A DNA stretch of 64,000 nucleotides, taken from NCBI RefSeq assembly GCF_021245725.1, contig NZ_JAJGSX010000021.1:88449-152448 (forward strand). Direction: 5' to 3'. Positions 32,994-41,094 of this stretch are shown one piece after another; position 1 is the stretch's first letter; each line of letters begins with the position of its first letter. The DNA comes from Pseudonocardia sp. TRM90224. GTDB lineage: Bacteria > Actinomycetota > Actinomycetes > Mycobacteriales > Pseudonocardiaceae. The position numbers were made by a program, and so were the translations under genes. The notes under the pieces were generated by a model. That model was not told the DNA's origin, ran no database searches, and saw nothing but the letters and a program-made list of their open reading frames with translations.

Positions 32994-33096
32994 GTCGCTC
33001 CAGCCGGCCCGGCGGCCTCAGTTCTGGCCTCGCTTGGTTAAAAGACGCACGAGAGCGGTTAGCGTTGCCGGCGGATCGATAACGACCCGGTTACAG

Positions 33097-33154
33097 CCCG
33101 GACACGGATCACGCCCCAGGTGATCTGCCCCGAACCCCCGACGGGGACGTCCGG
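33097..33154 (+). ncRNA. Possible structured 5' leader (three-way junction) of the M23 peptidase gene
   Basis: CCGGAC (33098-33103) pairs with GTCCGG (33149-33154). Inside are two hairpins: GATCAC/GTGATC (33107-33112 with 33120-33125) and CCCCG/CGGGG (33128-33132 with 33142-33146). Two or three unpaired bases join each arm. It ends 29 bases before the GTG. It does not match the c-di-AMP riboswitch that often precedes cell-wall hydrolases, as far as I can compare by eye. Confidence 0.4.
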
Positions 33155-33183
33155 CCGGGTCGCTGGATCCGGAAGGATAGGTC

Positions 33184-34203
33184 GTGGCACGGCACCGCTC
33201 CCCCTCGGGCCGGCGCGCACACCTCGGACCCCCGCTGTCCGCCATGATGGCGGCAGCGGGGGTCGGTGGCGGTGGCGTCCGCTCGATCCCGATGCACAAG
33301 CTGCCCAGCTCGCCGTTCCCCGCGCTCAAGGCGCTGGCAGGTTCGACGACGGCGTCCTCGATGCCCGCGCGGTTCGTCGCGATGGCGATCGCCGGCGGCG
33401 CGGTCGCCGCAGCAGGTCAGCACGCCCTCGCGGAGGCGCTCCCCGCCGCCACCGACGGCGCCAACCAGCTCCGGCTCGGCGTCCAGCAGCTGCTCGGCGG
33501 CGGATCGGCAGCGCAGGGCGCCGCCGCGCTCACCGATGAGGCCGCCGTCCCGGTCGCCCCCGTCTCCTCGGTCACGCAGCCGCTCGACCTGTCCTTGGGC
33601 GCCGGCCCCGCCGTCGCCCCGGTCGACCTCGAACCGGTCGTCGCCGACGCCGCCGAGCTGGTGAAGGCCGCCGACCTGCAGAAGGCCGCAGCCGAAGTCG
33701 CCGCGCAGGCCGCCGCGCAGGCCGCGAAGGTGCAGGCGGAAGCGGCCGCGGCGGCCGCCTCGCAGGCAGCTGAGCAGGCCAAGGCCGCCGCCCGCCCGGG
33801 CATCGCCGCCGGCGGTGCGATCCAGATGCTCGTCGGCCGGGTCACCTCCGGCTTCGGCCTCCGCGCCGGCGCGGCCCACCAGGGCCTCGACATCGCAGCG
33901 CCGATCGGCACCCCGATCAAGGTCCCGCTGGCCGGCACCGTGATCGACTCCGGCCCCGCGAGCGGGTTCGGGTTGTGGGTCCGCGTGCAGCACTCCGACG
34001 GCACGATCACGATCTACGGCCACATCAACAAGTCGCTCGTCCGCAAGGGCCAGAAGGTGCAGGCCGGCCAGGTCATCGCCGAGGTCGGCAACCGCGGCCA
34101 GTCCACCGGCCCGCACCTGCACATCGAGGTCGTCACCCCGGGCGGGAAGAAGATCAACCCGAGGACCTGGCTGGATCAGAAGGGCATCGGCTACCTGAAG
34201 TGA
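33184..34203 (+). CDS. M23 family metallopeptidase (cell-wall endopeptidase)
   Basis: 339 aa. A long basic N-terminus leads to one hydrophobic segment (about 60-80, MPARFVAMAIAGGAVAAAG) that acts as a late signal sequence. Residues 155-215 are an Ala/Gln/Lys helical stretch, probably a coiled coil. The C-terminal M23/LytM domain has HQGLD with the zinc ligand H232 and D236, and HLHIEV with H311 and H313, so it should be active. It would cut peptidoglycan cross-bridges outside the cell. The GTG at 33184 follows GGAAGGATAGGTC. Its leader region may be structured (see 33097). It is convergent with sthA. Confidence 0.9.
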   Translation: MARHRSPSGRRAHLGPPLSAMMAAAGVGGGGVRSIPMHKLPSSPFPALKALAGSTTASSMPARFVAMAIAGGAVAAAGQHALAEALPAATDGANQLRLGVQQLLGGGSAAQGAAALTDEAAVPVAPVSSVTQPLDLSLGAGPAVAPVDLEPVVADAAELVKAADLQKAAAEVAAQAAAQAAKVQAEAAAAAASQAAEQAKAAARPGIAAGGAIQMLVGRVTSGFGLRAGAAHQGLDIAAPIGTPIKVPLAGTVIDSGPASGFGLWVRVQHSDGTITIYGHINKSLVRKGQKVQAGQVIAEVGNRGQSTGPHLHIEVVTPGGKKINPRTWLDQKGIGYLK

Positions 34204-34218
34204 GCCGGCCGTCGGCGC

Positions 34219-35628
34219 TCAGTCGCCGCTGAAGACCGACAGCGCCCGCATCTTGTTGGTGACGTCGAGCGCAGCGACCTTGTACGCCTCCGAGAGCGTG
34301 GGGTAGTTCAGCACCGTGTCGACGAGGTAGTCGACCGTGCCGCCGCACCCCATGATCGCCTGCCCGATGTGCACGAGGTCGGTGGCGTTCGTCCCGAAGA
34401 CGTGCACGCCCAGCAGCGTGCGGTCGTCGGTCGAGACGAGCAGCTTCAGCATCCCGTAGGAGTCGCCGACGATCGCGCCGCGCGCGAGCTCGCGGTAGCG
34501 GGACATGCCGACCTCGTACGGCACGGCGGACGACGTCAGCTCCGCCTCCGTCTTCCCGCAGTAGGAGATCTCGGGCACCGTGTAGATCCCGATCGGCTGC
34601 AGTTCCTGCAGCTCACGGGCCGGTTCGTCGAAGGCGTGGTAGGCGGCGAGCCGGCCCTGGTCCATGCTCGTGGCCGCGAGCGCCGGGAACCCGATCACGT
34701 CGCCGACCGCGTAGATGTGGGGCACCTCGGTGCGGTAGTGGCCGTCGACGGTGATCCGGCCGCGCTTGTCGGCGCTCAACCCGGCCTTCTCCAGGTCGAG
34801 CTCCGCGGTGACGCCCTGCCGGCCCGCGGAGTACATCACCATGTCGGCCGCGATCCGCTTGCCGCTGGCGAGGCTGGTGACCGTGCCCTTCTGGGCGACC
34901 TGGACCTTCTCGACCTCCTCCCCGAACCGGAACGTCACGGCCTGGTCACGGAGGTGGAACTTGAGCGACTCGACGACCTCCGGGTCGCAGAACTCGAGCA
35001 TCTGCGGGCGCTTCTCGACGACCGTGACGCGACAGCCGAGCGCCGCGAACATGGACGCGTACTCGATGCCGATCACCCCGGCGCCCACGACGACGAGCGA
35101 ACCGGGCACCCGCTGCAACCGCAGCACGGTGTCCGAGTCGATGATCTTGTCGTCGTCGAACTCCACCTCGGTGGGTCGGGCGGGCCGTGTCCCGGTGGCG
35201 ATGACGATCTTCTCGGCGGTCACGGTGCTGTGGTCACCCCGAGCCTCGCCCTGCACGGTGACGGTGTGCGGGTCGTCGAACCGGGCGGTGCCGCCGAGGA
35301 TGTCGACGTGGTTGCGCAGCAGCTGGTTGCGGATCACCTCGACCTCACGCCCGACGACGTGGGTCGTGCGGGCCAGCAGGTCGGCGATGGTGATCTCGGA
35401 CTTGACCCGGTAGCTGGCGCCGTACATGTCCCGCTGCGCGAAACCGGTGAGGTAGAGAACGGCTTCGCGCAGCGTCTTCGACGGGATCGTGCCGGTGTTG
35501 ACGCAGACGCCGCCCATCATGTTGCGCCGCTCCGCGACCGCCACCCGCTTGCCCAGCTTGGCGGCAGCGATCGCAGCCTTCTGGCCACCCGGCCCGGAGC
35601 CGATCACCAGCAGGTCGTAGTCGTACAT
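34219..35628 (-). CDS. sthA: Soluble NAD(P)(+) transhydrogenase (Si-specific)
   Basis: 469 aa, the normal length. Flavoprotein that equilibrates NADPH and NADH in the cytoplasm. FAD motif GSGPGG at 10-15. The redox segment is GGVCVNTGTIPSK, with C42 but threonine at the position of the second redox cysteine of lipoamide dehydrogenase (T47); loss of that cysteine is characteristic of SthA. The NAD-binding fold VVVGAGVIGIEYASMFAALG is near residue 175 and the dimer domain carries GYASTS-like and HIGQAIMGCGGTVDYLVDTV. ATG at 35628. Convergent with the M23 gene, 15 bases apart. Confidence 0.94.
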   Translation of the reverse strand: MYDYDLLVIGSGPGGQKAAIAAAKLGKRVAVAERRNMMGGVCVNTGTIPSKTLREAVLYLTGFAQRDMYGASYRVKSEITIADLLARTTHVVGREVEVIRNQLLRNHVDILGGTARFDDPHTVTVQGEARGDHSTVTAEKIVIATGTRPARPTEVEFDDDKIIDSDTVLRLQRVPGSLVVVGAGVIGIEYASMFAALGCRVTVVEKRPQMLEFCDPEVVESLKFHLRDQAVTFRFGEEVEKVQVAQKGTVTSLASGKRIAADMVMYSAGRQGVTAELDLEKAGLSADKRGRITVDGHYRTEVPHIYAVGDVIGFPALAATSMDQGRLAAYHAFDEPARELQELQPIGIYTVPEISYCGKTEAELTSSAVPYEVGMSRYRELARGAIVGDSYGMLKLLVSTDDRTLLGVHVFGTNATDLVHIGQAIMGCGGTVDYLVDTVLNYPTLSEAYKVAALDVTNKMRALSVFSGD

Positions 35629-35778
35629 CAGCGGCGGCCTTCCCGTCGACGTCCCCACGAGCGGCGGCCCGCTCGGTGCACCCGTGCACAGCGTTGCGGC
35701 GCGGGCGGCGCCCGGCAAGCCGAGCAGATTAACAGTGGGCTACGACAGAACCACCGTCTCGACCGTCACTGCCGGCAG

Positions 35779-35827
35779 CTGTCCACATCGGCCCCCTCCT
35801 GCACACCCTCAAGACGATTTGTCCACA
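35779..35827 (+). promoter_or_regulatory. Two DnaA-box-like sequences
   Basis: CTGTCCACA (35779-35787) and TTGTCCACA (35819-35827), 40 bases apart and in the same orientation, in the 252-base gap between the divergent sthA and DUF4192 genes. TTGTCCACA is a good actinobacterial DnaA box. Two sites are too few for an origin, but they could titrate DnaA or let it act on the DUF4192 promoter. Confidence 0.4.
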
Positions 35828-35880
35828 CCCGAATGGAGCAATGCCCCCGCGCCTCTCCGCCCCCGCCCCACGATTGCGGC

Positions 35881-37065
35881 ATGCCCACTCCCCGCCACCC
35901 AGGCCAGATCACCAGTCGATGCGCACCGGAGCGCGGAGCGCCGTTACCCGAGAGCGAGCCGGTCACGGCCCGGCTCCGAGATCCCGGCGAGCTCGCCGCC
36001 GTCATCCCGATGCTGCTCGGCTACCACCCGAGCGAATCCCTTGTCGTCGTCGCCTTCGGCGGGCGCTCCGGCAACCGGATCGGGCTGACCGCACGTGCCG
36101 ACCTGCCTGAGCCACCTGAGTACTCCGAGCTCGCCGACGAGGTCGCGTGCAGCATGCTGCACGATTCGCCGGCCGGCGCCGCGGTGGTCGTCGTGTCGTC
36201 GGAGGGCCGCGGATCGCCGCCGCACCGTCGGTTGGTCGACCACGTCCGCAGCCGTCTCGACGACCTCGGCATCGAGGTGCGCCTGGCGATCCACGTCCAG
36301 CACACCGGCATCGGCGCACCGTGGAGGTGCTACGGGCCGTGCCGGTGCGGCGGGGTCCTCCCGGATCCGGCCGACACACCGTTCGCCGCCGCCGTGGATG
36401 GTCGCGACAAGATCATCCATCCGGATCGGACCGCGTTGGAGCACATCGTCCAGCCGGCCGACCCGCTCCGCATCCGGCGGCGCGAGCTGCTCCTGATCGA
36501 CGCCGCCGACGCCGAGATCGCCGGCACCGGCATCGTCACCGGTGGCGATCGCTCGCCGATCGTGCTGCCTGTGATCGACCCGGATATCGGCATCGCCGCG
36601 CTCGACACCGCGATCGCCGAGATGGCCGAGACAGCCGAGGCGGATTCGATGAGCATCGAGATGAGCGCCGAGATGAGCGCCGCGGCGAGTGCCCTGCCGG
36701 TGCTCGATGATCACACGGTGCTGGCGCTCGCCACGGCGCTGATGCTGCCGGAGGTGTACGACGCGGCGGTGCTGCGCTGCCTCGGCCACGACGCGGATGT
36801 GGTCGAGATGCTGTGGGCGGCGCTGACGAGGGAGATGCCCGATCCCGAGGCCGCCGAGCCGGCCGGGCTGCTCGTGTTCTCCGCGATGCTGCGCGGCGAC
36901 ATCACACTCGCGAGGATCGCGCTCGACCGGGTGGATTCGGCGTGGCCCGGGTACCCGCGCGCCCAGTTCCTGCGGGTGATGGTCGAGTCCGCATTGCGGC
37001 CCTCCGCCGTGCGGGCGTGTGCCGGGGCGCTGCTGAGCGACGAGCACGCCGGGCCGACGTCATGA
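35881..37065 (+). CDS. DUF4192 domain-containing protein
   Basis: 394 aa, actinobacteria-specific family of unknown function. The N-terminal hallmark is RLRDPGELAAVIPMLLGYHPSESLVVVAF, followed by alternating beta-strands and helices. CYGPCRCGGVLPDP supplies three closely spaced cysteines. ALATALMLPEVYDAAVL and the helical repeat WAALTREMPDPEAAEPAGLL form the C-terminal part. Near residues 258-272 there is a small internal repeat (SIEMSAEMSA). No membrane segment. DnaA-box-like sequences lie upstream. ATG at 35881; convergent with galE. Confidence 0.88.
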   Translation: MPTPRHPGQITSRCAPERGAPLPESEPVTARLRDPGELAAVIPMLLGYHPSESLVVVAFGGRSGNRIGLTARADLPEPPEYSELADEVACSMLHDSPAGAAVVVVSSEGRGSPPHRRLVDHVRSRLDDLGIEVRLAIHVQHTGIGAPWRCYGPCRCGGVLPDPADTPFAAAVDGRDKIIHPDRTALEHIVQPADPLRIRRRELLLIDAADAEIAGTGIVTGGDRSPIVLPVIDPDIGIAALDTAIAEMAETAEADSMSIEMSAEMSAAASALPVLDDHTVLALATALMLPEVYDAAVLRCLGHDADVVEMLWAALTREMPDPEAAEPAGLLVFSAMLRGDITLARIALDRVDSAWPGYPRAQFLRVMVESALRPSAVRACAGALLSDEHAGPTS

Positions 37066-37088
37066 TCGGCGTGCGGTCGGCGTGGAGT

Positions 37089-38051
37089 TCAGGAGGCGCT
37101 GTGCTCCTGCGTGAAGCGCCAGGCGTCGCCGACGATCGTCGTGATCTCCGTGCGTTCCGGTCGCCAACCGAGCTCGGCCATGGCGGCGTCGCTGGAGGCG
37201 ATCAGCACGGCGGGATCGCCTTCGCGCCGGGGCGCCGCGACCGCGGGGATCGGGTGCCCGGTCACCGTGCGGCAGGCGTCGATCACCTCACGCACCGAGA
37301 AGCCGGCGCCGCTGCCGAGGTTGTACACGGCGTGGGCGCCCGCAGCGGCCTTTTCGAGCGCGAGGAGGTGCGCGGCGGCGAGGTCGTCCACGTGGATGTA
37401 GTCGCGCACGCACGTGCCGTCCGGTGTGGGCCAGTCGTCCCCGTAGATCTGCACCGCCTCGCGCTTTCCCGCCGCGACCTGCAGCACGAGCGGGATGAGA
37501 TGGGTCTCCACGGCGTGGCGCTCGCCGAACCGGCCATGCGCACCCGCGACGTTGAAGTAGCGCAGGCTCACCGCGGCCAGCCCGTGCGCCGCGGCGTACG
37601 AGCTGATCATGTGGTCGATCGCGAGCTTGCTGGCGCCGTAGGGGTTCGTGGGCAGGGTGGGTGCGTCCTCGCGGATCGGCACCTGCTCGGGCTGCCCGTA
37701 CGTCGCGGCGGTCGAGGAGAAGACCAGCCGCGGCGTCCCGTGTCGGCGGATCGCCTCGAGCAGCCGCAAGGTCGCGACGACGTTGCCGGTCCAGTAGCGC
37801 TCGGGATGCGCGACCGATTCACCGACCAGCGAGCGCGCCGCGAAGTGCAGCACACCGTCGAACCCGTCGGCGAGCAGCTCGTCCGAAGCCTCCGCGAGAT
37901 CGCCCTTGACGAGTTCGGCGCCCTCCGGCACGGCGTCAGCGTGCCCCGTCGAGAGGTCGTCGAGGACGGTCACGGTGTGGCCGGCTGCGAGGAGGTGGGC
38001 GGTGCACACGCTCCCCACATAGCCGGCTCCGCCGGTCACGAGCAACTTCAC
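37089..38051 (-). CDS. galE: UDP-glucose 4-epimerase
   Basis: 320 aa extended short-chain dehydrogenase. NAD motif GGAGYVGS at 7-14, DDLSTGH after the second strand, catalytic SSTAATYG and the YGASK motif (Tyr and Lys separated by three residues), and the RYFNVAGAH segment. Interconverts UDP-glucose and UDP-galactose, feeding cell-wall arabinogalactan and polysaccharides. GTG at 38051 follows GGAGGAGAGCCC. It is downstream of the IdeR-like gene on the same strand, with 111 bases between, so may be part of the same run or independent. Confidence 0.94.
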   Translation of the reverse strand: MKLLVTGGAGYVGSVCTAHLLAAGHTVTVLDDLSTGHADAVPEGAELVKGDLAEASDELLADGFDGVLHFAARSLVGESVAHPERYWTGNVVATLRLLEAIRRHGTPRLVFSSTAATYGQPEQVPIREDAPTLPTNPYGASKLAIDHMISSYAAAHGLAAVSLRYFNVAGAHGRFGERHAVETHLIPLVLQVAAGKREAVQIYGDDWPTPDGTCVRDYIHVDDLAAAHLLALEKAAAGAHAVYNLGSGAGFSVREVIDACRTVTGHPIPAVAAPRREGDPAVLIASSDAAMAELGWRPERTEITTIVGDAWRFTQEHSAS

Positions 38052-38162
38052 GCTGGGCTCTCCTCCGTGACGACGGTACGTGCCACTACCGTCTCACGGC
38101 CGGCGGAGGTCCACACAGGAAGGTGGCCGAGGCGACGGGCGACGGCCCCGAGGAAGGTCGGG

Positions 38163-38900
38163 TCAGCGAGCGCGAACCAGCACGGCGTGTGCGATCAGCG
38201 GTGCGACCGCCGAGGCGGCGGAGTCGAGGGCGGAGTCGAGCGCGGCGACCGGCACGGCGTCGCCGAACCGGGCGATCGCGGTGACCTCGACATCGCTGCC
38301 CGGGACGATGCCCGCGCCCTTCAGCTCGGCCATCAGCTCGGTGTCCATCTGCACGTGCTCGGCGATGCGGCGCACCTCCACCCGGCCACCGCCGCGACGA
38401 GCGAACTCGTCGAGCCGCTGCAGGCCGACCTCCAGTGCCGGCGGCGCCGAGGCGCTGGCGCCCGGACCGGCGTCGGGTGCGCGGCTGAGCTCGTCGAGGC
38501 CGGGGATCGGGTTGCCGTAAGGCGAGATCGTCGGGTTGTCGAGCAGCTGGACGAGCTTGCGCTCCACCGCGTCGCTCATGACGTGCTCCCAGCGGCACGC
38601 TTCGGCGTGTACGAGCTCCCACTCGAGCCCGATCACATCGGTGAGCAGCCGCTCCGCCAGCCGGTGCTTGCGCATGACGGAGACAGCGCGGGCCCGGCCG
38701 CTCTCGGTCAGCTCGAGGTGGCGGTCGCCGGCCACGACGAGCAGCCCGTCGCGCTCCATCCTGGCCACCGTCTGGCTGACGGTCGGACCGCTTTGTCCGA
38801 GCCGTTCCGCGATACGTGCGCGCAGGGGTACCACACCCTCTTCCTCCAGCTCGTAAATCGTCCGGAGGTACATCTCGGTGGTATCGATGAGCTCATTCAC
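38163..38900 (-). CDS. ideR: Metal-dependent DtxR/IdeR family repressor
   Basis: 245 aa with all three domains. The N-terminal winged helix (about 1-65: ELIDTTEMYLRTIYELEEEG ... GQSGPTVSQTVARMERDGLL), then the metal-binding dimer domain (LTESGRARAVSVMRKHRLAE, CRWEHVMSDAVERKLVQLLD with the His, Glu and Cys ligand region), and a C-terminal SH3-like domain (ELKGAGIVPGSDVEV). A Pro/Ala-rich linker sits between. Represses iron uptake genes when Fe(II) is bound. The GTG start at 38900 gives VNELIDTTEMYL, the family N-terminus. Divergent from the rhodanese gene. Confidence 0.93.
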   Translation of the reverse strand: MNELIDTTEMYLRTIYELEEEGVVPLRARIAERLGQSGPTVSQTVARMERDGLLVVAGDRHLELTESGRARAVSVMRKHRLAERLLTDVIGLEWELVHAEACRWEHVMSDAVERKLVQLLDNPTISPYGNPIPGLDELSRAPDAGPGASASAPPALEVGLQRLDEFARRGGGRVEVRRIAEHVQMDTELMAELKGAGIVPGSDVEVTAIARFGDAVPVAALDSALDSAASAVAPLIAHAVLVRAR

Positions 38901-38981
38901 GCGTACAGCCCTTTCGTCAAGCCCCCATCCTATCCGGAGAACACCTCGCAGGTCGCGCGCCATACCCGGCAGGATGTGCCG

Positions 38982-39893
38982 GTGACGACTCGGAAGGCAC
39001 CCCCGCTCGGCCCCTTGATCGGCGCGGCGGATCTGGCTGCGGAAATCGATCGTTCGAACCCGCCGGAACCGCTCGTCGTGCTTGATGTCCGCTACCGGCT
39101 CGGCGGGCCGCCCGGCCGAGTCGACCACGAGACCGCGCACGTTCCTGGAGCGGTGTTCGTGGACCTGGACACCGAGCTCGCGGGCACGCCCGGCGCCGGC
39201 GGCCGGCACCCGCTGCCCGAGTCCGAGGCGCTGCAGGCCGTCCTGCGCGGCGCGGGGGTGCAGGGCACCAGCCGGGTCGTCGTGTACGACGACAGCAACG
39301 GCTCCGCGGCCGCCCGCGCGTGGTGGCTGCTGCGCTGGGCCGGGCTCGCCCCCGATCAGGCGCTGGTGCTCGACGGCGGGTTCGACGGCTGGGTCGCCGC
39401 GGGACTGCCCACCACGGCGGAGCCGTCGAGCCCGCCGGCGGGCGACGTCGTGGTGCGGCCGGGTGGCATGCCGGTGCTCGACGCCGAGTCCGCCGCCGGG
39501 CTCGCCCGCAGCGGTGTGCTGCTCGACGCCAGGGCAGCAGCCCGCTACCGGGGCGAGACCGAGCCCATCGACCCGGTCGCCGGGCACGTGCCGGGCGCAC
39601 GCAACTTGCCCTTCACCGATCTCACCGGGCCCGACGGGCACTGGGCCGAGCCGAAGGCGGTGGCCGGGCTGTTCGCCGAGCACGGTCTGGGCCAGGGTCC
39701 GGGTTCGCCCGACGACACCGGGCCCGAGGTGGGCGCCTACTGCGGCTCCGGCGTCACCGCGGCCACGCTGGTGCTCGCCGCGGAGTACTCCGGGATCCGC
39801 CCGCCCACGGCGCCGATGGCGCTGTACGTGGGGTCGTGGTCGAACTGGGTCGCCGATCCCGCGCGGCCGGTGTCCACCGGCCCGACCCCGTAG
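38982..39893 (+). CDS. Sulfurtransferase (two-domain rhodanese)
   Basis: 303 aa, two rhodanese domains. The active cysteine is C254 in AYCGSGVTA, the CGSGVT type seen in 3-mercaptopyruvate sulfurtransferases, so mercaptopyruvate or thiosulfate could be the donor. The first domain lacks the catalytic cysteine (VVYDDSNGSAAARAWWLLRW), as normal. GTG at 38982 is chosen because AGGA lies seven bases ahead; another in-frame GTG is two codons upstream. Its stop codon lies in the -10 (TAGGGT) of the next gene, so the deacetylase gene follows without a gap. Confidence 0.92.
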   Translation: MTTRKAPPLGPLIGAADLAAEIDRSNPPEPLVVLDVRYRLGGPPGRVDHETAHVPGAVFVDLDTELAGTPGAGGRHPLPESEALQAVLRGAGVQGTSRVVVYDDSNGSAAARAWWLLRWAGLAPDQALVLDGGFDGWVAAGLPTTAEPSSPPAGDVVVRPGGMPVLDAESAAGLARSGVLLDARAAARYRGETEPIDPVAGHVPGARNLPFTDLTGPDGHWAEPKAVAGLFAEHGLGQGPGSPDDTGPEVGAYCGSGVTAATLVLAAEYSGIRPPTAPMALYVGSWSNWVADPARPVSTGPTP

Positions 39894-39904
39894 GGTCGCC
39901 GGAC

Positions 39905-41074
39905 ATGAGCCCCCGATCGGCGGTCGTGTGGACACCGGATTTCCTCGGCTACGACCTCGGCGACGACCATCCCCTCGATCCCGTCCGGCTCGATCTCACG
40001 ATGCGCCTGGCCACCGGTCTGGGCGTGCTCGAAGGTGTTGATCCGCTCGTCCCCACCCAGGCACCCGACGAAGAGGTGCAGCGGGTGCACGTGCCCTCCT
40101 ACATCTCGGCCGTCAAGTCGGCGCCGGAGAGCCCGTTCGGTGTCGGCCACGGCCTCGGCACCGAGGACAACCCGATCTTCTTCCACATGCACGAGGCCAG
40201 CGCGCTCGTCTGCGGCGGGTCGCTTCTCGCGGCGAAGGAGATCGCCGAGGGTCGAGCGGATCGTGCGGTCAACATCGCCGGTGGCCTGCACCACGCCATG
40301 GCCGACCACGCGGCCGGGTTCTGCGTCTACAACGACTGCGCGGTGGCGATCTCCTGGCTGCTCGACAACGGGTTCGAGCGCATCGCCTACATCGACGTCG
40401 ACGTGCACCACGGCGACGGCGTGCAGGCGGCGTTCTACAGCGATCCGCGGGTGCTCACGATCTCGATGCACCAGCACCCGATGACGCTGTGGCCGGGCAC
40501 GGGGTGGCCAGCCGAATACGGCACGGGCGCGGGCGCCGGCTACGCCGTGAACGTGCCGCTGCCGCCCGGCACACCCGACGCGGGCTGGTTGCGGGCGTTC
40601 CACGCCGTCGTGCCGTCGCTGCTGACGGCGTTCCGGCCGCAGGTGCTGGTCACCCAGTGCGGGGTCGACACGCACGCGGAGGACCCGCTGGCCAGCCTGG
40701 GACTCTCGGTCGACGGCCACCGCGCGATCTACCGGGCGCTGCGCGAGCTGGCCGAACACACCGCGGGTGGCAAGTGGTTGGCCGTCGGCGGCGGCGGATA
40801 CGGCCTGTTCCGGGTGGTGCCGCGCTCCTGGACCCATCTGGTTGCGACCGTGCTCGACCGCGACATCGAGCCGAACCGGCCGCTTCCCGCCGGATGGGTC
40901 GCACACACGGCGGGGCTCACCGGCCAGGTGCTGCCCACGTCGATGACCGACGGCCGCGACCCCAGCCACCAGCCGTGGAGCGAGGGAGCCGACCGCGTCG
41001 ACACTGCCGTGCTGGAGACGCGGCGTGCGGTCTTCCCGCTCCACGGGCTCGACCCCGACGATCCGCGCGACTGA
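39905..41074 (+). CDS. acuC: Histone deacetylase superfamily protein (AcuC-like)
   Basis: 389 aa zinc-dependent deacetylase. Metal and catalytic motifs: GGLHHAMADHAAGFCVYNDC, IDVDVHHGDGVQAAF (Asp and His ligands), QCGVDTHAEDPLASLGL (second Asp ligand) and GGGGYG with the transition-state tyrosine. In Bacillus AcuC removes acetyl groups from acetyl-CoA synthetase and so activates it. TAGGGT (39891-39896) lies eight bases before the ATG, so the transcript is probably leaderless. It is followed after 20 bases by a GNAT/acyl-CoA synthetase fusion, supporting a role in reversible protein acetylation. Confidence 0.93.
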   Translation: MSPRSAVVWTPDFLGYDLGDDHPLDPVRLDLTMRLATGLGVLEGVDPLVPTQAPDEEVQRVHVPSYISAVKSAPESPFGVGHGLGTEDNPIFFHMHEASALVCGGSLLAAKEIAEGRADRAVNIAGGLHHAMADHAAGFCVYNDCAVAISWLLDNGFERIAYIDVDVHHGDGVQAAFYSDPRVLTISMHQHPMTLWPGTGWPAEYGTGAGAGYAVNVPLPPGTPDAGWLRAFHAVVPSLLTAFRPQVLVTQCGVDTHAEDPLASLGLSVDGHRAIYRALRELAEHTAGGKWLAVGGGGYGLFRVVPRSWTHLVATVLDRDIEPNRPLPAGWVAHTAGLTGQVLPTSMTDGRDPSHQPWSEGADRVDTAVLETRRAVFPLHGLDPDDPRD

Positions 41075-41094
41075 CCGGGGAGCCGGAACCAGCC

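Noticed and set aside
32757..33082. Short plus-strand frames in the gap before the M23 gene
   Set aside because: Arg/Ser/Pro-rich, no ribosome site, and they run through a hairpin; no sign of selection on codons.
33040..33183. c-di-AMP (ydaO) riboswitch before the M23 peptidase
   Set aside because: The context is right, but I could not find the conserved blocks of that riboswitch; only a generic three-helix fold is supported.
35779..35827. Replication origin
   Set aside because: Only two DnaA-like boxes, no AT-rich unwinding region and no dnaA, dnaN or parAB genes nearby.
39040..39070. tRNA-like GTTCGAA sequence
   Set aside because: Lies inside the rhodanese coding sequence with no cloverleaf around it. 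No tRNA gene was found in the window.
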